Source of the DNA: Thermothielavioides terrestris NRRL 8126
Lineage: Eukaryota > Ascomycota > Sordariomycetes > Sordariales > Chaetomiaceae
Length of the DNA stretch: 64,000 bases
Reading direction: 5' to 3'
Assembly (NCBI RefSeq): GCF_000226115.1
Contig: NC_016457.1
Coordinates: forward strand, 5,828,001-5,892,000
Of this stretch, positions 58,951-64,000 are shown piece after piece (positions within the stretch are counted from its first letter, which is position 1; each line of letters begins with the position of its first letter). Made by a program: the position numbers and the translations under genes. Below the pieces are notes generated by a model. It searched no databases and was not told the DNA's origin. It worked only from the letters and a program-made list of their open reading frames with translations.

Positions 58951-60653
58951 TTTCCTTAGGGCTCTTAGTTTTCTAATTCAATAGTCTTAGTCTTGTTTTC
59001 TTTAACTAAGTTCGTCATTTTCTCTAGGTCTACCTCTATCTTCTTAATCGTAGCTATAATACGTTTACCTCTATCTTCTTAATCGTAGCTATAATACGTT
59101 TTAGGCACTATACCTTTATATAACTAGTCTCCTAGCAATAGAAGCATTTGCCCTCCTCTTTTAGGGTATTACGCTCCTTCTAAGAGAGTCTAGGAGATCC
59201 TAATTTAGTCTTGCCTCTACTGGAACTATCTAGCTAAAGGGTCTTTTCTTTCTTCTTTATAGGAGCTATTCCTCTGTTCAGTTGTCTAGATCCCAATGAA
59301 CTAGATTTTCTATCTTTCCAATCCTTCTTAGCTATCTCCTAGAGTAAGGAGAACTAGTGTCCAAAGCGAGTAAAGTCGTCAAAGTTAATATTTAGATCGA
59401 CTAGGTCTCTTACTATCTAGAAACATAGGCTCTAAGAGAGTCGAGTATAGAATTCTTCTTTCTATTTATCTTTAGGTTTCTTAGACTTAGTAGTAAAGTA
59501 GATAAACTTAGTAAGGAACTTATAATAGGATATAGATCCTATCTTTAAGACTATAAAATTGTTCTTTATATAACGGAGTTTAATAGGATCAATATAAAAT
59601 CCATCTAGGAAGTCGAATAACTCGTTAAAATTAGTAATCAACTCTATTATATCCTTTTCGAGGTAGGGTATAAGAGCCTCTATTACTTCGCTATCGATAA
59701 AGGACATTGTATATCTGAATTTCAAATCCTCTATTAGAAACAATTTGTAGTTCCCTTTGATCTTCCAAAGTATAGCTACCTTCTAAACCAAATACTTTAG
59801 GTCTTTACTATCGGTGAACTTCTTAGAGTTGACAATCTTTATAGTTTTTATATAGGTCGTAGGTTTAGGAGTCTTTTCAGTCGTCGAGATTAGACGATCG
59901 AAGTTATATAACTTTGTATATATCTTAGTTTATATTGGTTTAGTTTAGGTCGAGGGTACGGCTTAGCCCTATAGATCGACTATATTAGCAATCTTCTTAA
60001 GGAGTTCCGTCCTCTCGTCTTCCAATGCTATCTTATTATATAAGAGTACCTCGACTTAGATATATAAAGTAGAAAGTTCTTTAGGGTCGGGGATATTACT
60101 TTGTTCTTATTTAAACTACTAAACCCTTGTAAGTAGTACTGCTATCGAATTAGCTAGTGTATTGTAGGTGACTTATAAGGCTATAGCCTATCTAATTGCT
60201 ATATTGTACTACGCAATGATCGATCGAATCATCTTAATAAGATCGTCGCCTTACAACTGATCGACCTATTCGATACTCAATAGCTAGATCTCCTTAGAAA
60301 CAATCGGTTCGTTATCCTAAGGGAAACGGGCAATAGTAATATACTTGTTCTTAAGCCTTAGATAGCGTTTAATTAAATCTATCTCCTATTCCTTAGCTAA
60401 ATACTCGATCTAATTGATTCGATCGAAAAACTTAGGAATAGGATTCGTAAGTTTATATTCCTTGATCAAATTGATAGTTATTTAAGTTTAAAAGCTAAAC
60501 GGAGTTAAATCGCTAATCTTCGATCGAATTTAGGTACCTCGATTACCTCCTACGTTGAACTTATAGAGATCTATCGGATTAATCTTCTAGGTGTTCTAGC
60601 CCTATTTGGTAGGCCTAGGAGTATAACCTACGTTCTCTGTCTTATAAGCCATT
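58951..60653 (-). pseudogene. Gag relic of element B
   Basis: An ATG at 60653-60651 opens MAYKTENVGYTPRPTKQ. A capsid-like segment is still open over 93 codons (59743-59462: FIDSEVIEALIPYLEKDI.ELI, FDFLDGFYIDP), similar to fungal Gypsy gag. A zinc knuckle follows near 59147-59104 as C-x2-C-x4-Y-x4-C; His is expected where Tyr stands, a C-to-T change. Frameshift or stops elsewhere make it nonfunctional. Confidence 0.65.
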
Positions 60654-60961
60654 GTCGGTATTATACCTCTTTTAAGACTTCTTTTGTCGATCGATATAGT
60701 TGAATCGCCTCGACGAGGTAATTGTACTACTTGCCGCTAGTCGATCAGAGGTTACTTCGCTATCGGCAACCTATTATATACTTAACGGTTTATCCTTAGT
60801 ACCAATTGGTTCCTAGCTAATCTGTTGTACTGTACTGTCGGTAAGTCGAAGGTTCTATCGGAGATTCGGGTTCCCTAACCAACTAAACTAGTCCTATTGG
60901 GAAAGACTATATTGGATATTATATCGCCTTCGTAGGCCTATAGTAGTGAGACTTGAAGTAA

Positions 60962-61347
60962 TGTCATAGTAAGGTAAAACAAGTGCTAGATAACTTGTAG
61001 CTAAATTGATCCTCGATTGACGAAGACTTTAAGTCTAAGGAGAGAGAGGAAAACTATTAATATATAGGTAGAAAACTGTACTTAAATACCTTAGATGGTA
61101 TATATAGACAATTTGTAGTAGGGCTGCAATTTGCAGTAGGGCTGCAAAGTCTATATATTGTAGGGTAAGACGCGGTTCGCCTTATTAGTGCGTTTTTCCT
61201 TATCGGTAAGTTAACCCCTCTTTCCCAATCCGGAAGTCGACTCGAATCCTGTAAATCCACCAACTCGGGAGGTCACGTGAGTGTGTAGTCACGTGACAGG
61301 TCTGTGCGCGAGTTATATAACGGTGGTCAGTGTGCTGTGCTATCACA
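60962..61347 (-). repeat. Element B 5' LTR
   Basis: 386 bases. Its last 100 bases keep GTCACGTGA twice (61272-61280, 61288-61297) and GC-rich context where the partner LTR reads GTTATATAA-like sequence. Followed by target duplication GTAAC. Confidence 0.85.
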
Positions 61348-61352
61348 GTAAC

Positions 61353-64000
61353 TAGAGAAGAGATCTAGGAGAGACATTGGCTTATAGCCACTAAAGTCCT
61401 TACTAAATTCTTCTATAGTAAGCGAGATAAAAGTATTATAAATTGTTATAGCATTGGCCTTTTAAATATTATTAATAAACTATAATCTACTATCCTTCTT
61501 AAAAACAAAGAACTAGTTATTACAATAGTTTATATAGCTATACTTAATAATTCTATATATCTACCTCTCTCTAAATAGATCAATGACCTTCTATATCAAT
61601 AGCTTTAAAATTAGAATAGACTTACTCTACTAAGCTTTATATAGAATAGTCTTAATATACTAAGGTAGGACAATATCCTTATAGATATATCTATACTTAG
61701 TAAAATCTTATATAAACGTAGCCTCCTAGTTTTATAAAATCTTAGCGAATATCTCCTTTTCTAGCTTATTGAGAAATCTATCTATAGTAATAAATATCGT
61801 TTAAAGACGCTCCTTAGTAAGCTTTGAGCCTAGCTTAAGATCTAAGAAATAGAGGACTATAAAATCGTCCTATTTCTTTTTAAACTATATCTTCGCCTTA
61901 GCCTTTGTAAGCCGCTTTTCTTATTACAATGAGTCTCCCTTCAATGTAGAGCTATCTAATAGAGCTAAATCAACTAGTTAAACCTTGTTTATAATATTCT
62001 TTTAGAGTATAAACGTCTTTAAGGTATATCTAACCTTATACTCGAATTCCTATCTTAGTCTCTAGTTAGAAAAGAAGTTTCCAACTAAGGTCCCTCTTTT
62101 CCCTTTTAAATAGGATAATAATTCGATCTTCGTCTATTTAAACAAAGAAGATAAAAAATAAAAATATACAATGTAAAAAAAAGTGTTAAAGAGTAGTATA
62201 TAAGACTTCTATAAAACAAAATGAAAAACCACTTTATCTATATTATCGTCGAGGAAACTAAAGGCAATCTCACCTTCCTTTATCTCTATCTAGTTAAAGA
62301 TTCTTTCGAGACTCTTTGTTAATCTTTAGAATTGCTTCTAAATAGCTAGTTACATTAGAGATAGTAGGCGATTCTATTAGACAATCTTCTTAGAGACAAT
62401 ATATATCTAGACTATCTTTCCCTCTATAAGTAAATTAACAATGATTAGGTTGCTATTATAGTAGTCAAAGGTTAAAGCGATATCCTTGACGAATAGTATA
62501 CTAAGAATTGCTTTGTACCTACTAGCGATATCCTTAGTTATAAAGAAGTAAAGGTTAATACCAACTCTACCTAGATAAAGAGTGACCTAGGTCTCTTTAA
62601 GGAATAGTACTAAACTATAAAGACCTTTTAAAACGACCTTAGTAGGCTAGTATAGTAATATATACTTCTTAATAACGCTTATTAAAATATAGTTATACTC
62701 TAAACCAAAGTCGATTAAAGCGAGATACTTATTATAATAACCTTTCTCGAACTAGATATATAGAGTAGAAAGCGACTATACTCTTATTATTATACTAAGT
62801 TCTATATACTATAAGACTAAAAGCATTAAGATAGACTTTTAGAGTAAAGTACAAATATAATCGTCAACGTCTCTAGGTAGACCCTTATAAATCTAACGCT
62901 TCTAGAGGCTTCCTATATAAATACCCTATATACTATCCTTAGTAACTTCGAAGATCGCTAAAACTATCTTAGTCTAATTAGAGCAAGGACTATTAAATAT
63001 ATTTATATTGGTATATAGAGCTTATATATAGACCCTTATATCTTTTAGTATAGTAGCTAGTCTATTAAGCTTAGGAACACTAGACCCTTTGTAGTTGATA
63101 ACCTCGATATTAGCGGAAATACTCTATAGATATATAATCAAAGTGTCCTTATACTTAGGCGAGATATAGACTAAGTCGTTAAAAGTTAGACTAGTCTTCG
63201 CCTTTATTACAATATAGATTATATCCTTTATATATAAAGGCAATGTAGCAACCTTCGATATAGGCGGCTTAGACTATAGTTCCTCTTTCTTTATATAATT
63301 CACTATAGCTAGGTTCTTAAGGATAGTTATATAAAGAGGCTTTGCTAGAGATATAAGAGTACTACCTATCTAAAAGTTATTTTCTCTTTTATCTTTAGCG
63401 AACCGACGCTTAGTAGACAATGTACTTTAAAGTATAGTCTCTACTTCTTTATCCACTTCCTCTTTAGCTTCCCTCTTAGTCTAGTTAAAGAGAGGAAAAA
63501 GTAGTCGACGAAATTTATTAGCCTTTAGTATAGACTATAGGACAATCTTCTAAGTTAAGATATAACCTCCTTCTAATAAAACTATATAAAACGATAACTA
63601 ATTAAACGCTATATAATAGAAGGCGGAAGTAAGCTTAAGCTCCCCTTTATATATAAGACGATTGATCGTTGTCTAGATAGTCGTAGGCTCCTAATATAGC
63701 TTAGGCTACTAAAGGTAGTACTTATTTAGTACTAGGGATATATCTAGCTTGAATAGACAGCTATTTAAACGCTTATACTTATAATAGTACACTTAGTATA
63801 TAAGATAACTGTTATATTGTAGGCAATAGGCTACGTATATAAGGACGAGCTAGCCAATCTTATTAACCTCTTGTATACTATTAATATCTACCTTTATAAA
63901 GGTAATCGTCTCGACTAGTGCATAGCCCTTTTTACTCCTATCGTTAAGGCAATAGTCTATACTCTTATAATATATTAGACCTATAGCTATAGCTTTTATA
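61353..64000 (-). pseudogene. RT, protease and gag relic of the outer family U element
   Basis: Continuation of the outer element to the right of element B, colinear with 48528-51175 at a fixed offset. RT N-terminal part, aspartic protease region (near 62710) and start of the gag/knuckle region. RIP-type stops; continues beyond the window. Confidence 0.68.

Larger units (their letters stand above)
53996..61347 (-). mobile_element. Element B: complete chromovirus with LTRs and GTAAC target duplication
   Basis: 7352-base LTR retrotransposon inserted in the outer element's RT. LTRs are at 53996-54386 and 60962-61347, with flanking GTAAC at 53991-53995 and 61348-61352. A G8 polypurine tract (CGAGGGGGGGG in element orientation) abuts the 3' LTR. 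It encodes gag with a CCHC-type knuckle and a pol ending in a chromodomain. RIP-type stops throughout; no intact ORF. Confidence 0.88.
38027..64000 (-). mobile_element. Outer family U LTR retrotransposon with Ulp1-like ORF (5' end outside window)
   Basis: Minus-strand element with its 3' LTR at 38027-38513, then a polypurine tract, Ulp1-like ORF, a region with a possible antisense ORF, integrase, RNase H, RT, protease and gag, running off the right edge. It is split by element A (45523-53832) and element B (53996-61347); both target duplications restore the sequence. The retained pieces total about 10.3 kb. Position 64000 corresponds to 51175 in element A, which has about 2.66 kb more to its end, so the intact element would be about 13 kb. 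Heavily RIP-decayed. Confidence 0.75.

Overview
The window reads as filamentous ascomycete DNA, most likely Sordariomycetes and possibly Chaetomiaceae or another Sordariales lineage. The genes are GC-rich, with short GT-AG introns and CTGAC-type branch sites. They are flanked by long AT-rich blocks of retrotransposon relics that carry the signature of repeat-induced point mutation (RIP): coding frames survive over kilobases but are peppered with TAG and TAA at positions where the family expects Gln or Trp. No RIP index was computed; this is a reading-level judgement.

Layout. (1) 1-16.2 kb is AT-rich and on the + strand. It holds two relic copies of a chromodomain Ty3/Gypsy element (family P: RT, RNase H, integrase, chromodomain, then an unrecognised ORF of about 730 codons). 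They are separated by the 3' end of a second LTR family (family U), which carries a Ulp1/C48-type cysteine-protease-like ORF. A solo U LTR sits inside one chromodomain. (2) 16.2-37.5 kb is a GC-rich island with four genes I can support: a membrane-anchored proline-rich hypothetical protein (20305-21741), a Gln/Ala-rich conserved-looking hypothetical protein (28848-30623), an AKR7-type aldo-keto reductase with a pyrimidine microsatellite in its intron (32358-33597), and a three-exon secreted chloroperoxidase-like heme-thiolate peroxidase on the minus strand (36222-35227). Two MITE-like inverted-repeat elements, a third inside a minisatellite, and several minisatellites lie between them. (3) 37.5-64 kb is AT-rich and mostly on the minus strand. 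A tRNA-like sequence directly abuts a family U retroelement that would total about 13 kb. That element is interrupted by a second, internally deleted copy of itself (element A, 45523-53832, duplication ATAT) and by a complete chromovirus (element B, 53996-61347, duplication GTAAC).

The most interesting signal is family U: LTR - gag - protease/RT/RNase H/integrase - possible antisense ORF - Ulp1-like protease ORF - LTR. The association of the Ulp1-like ORF with this LTR and polypurine tract is seen three times. The four host genes show no obvious shared pathway; the reductase and peroxidase converge and are both plausible redox or detoxification enzymes, but I see nothing that makes them a cluster.
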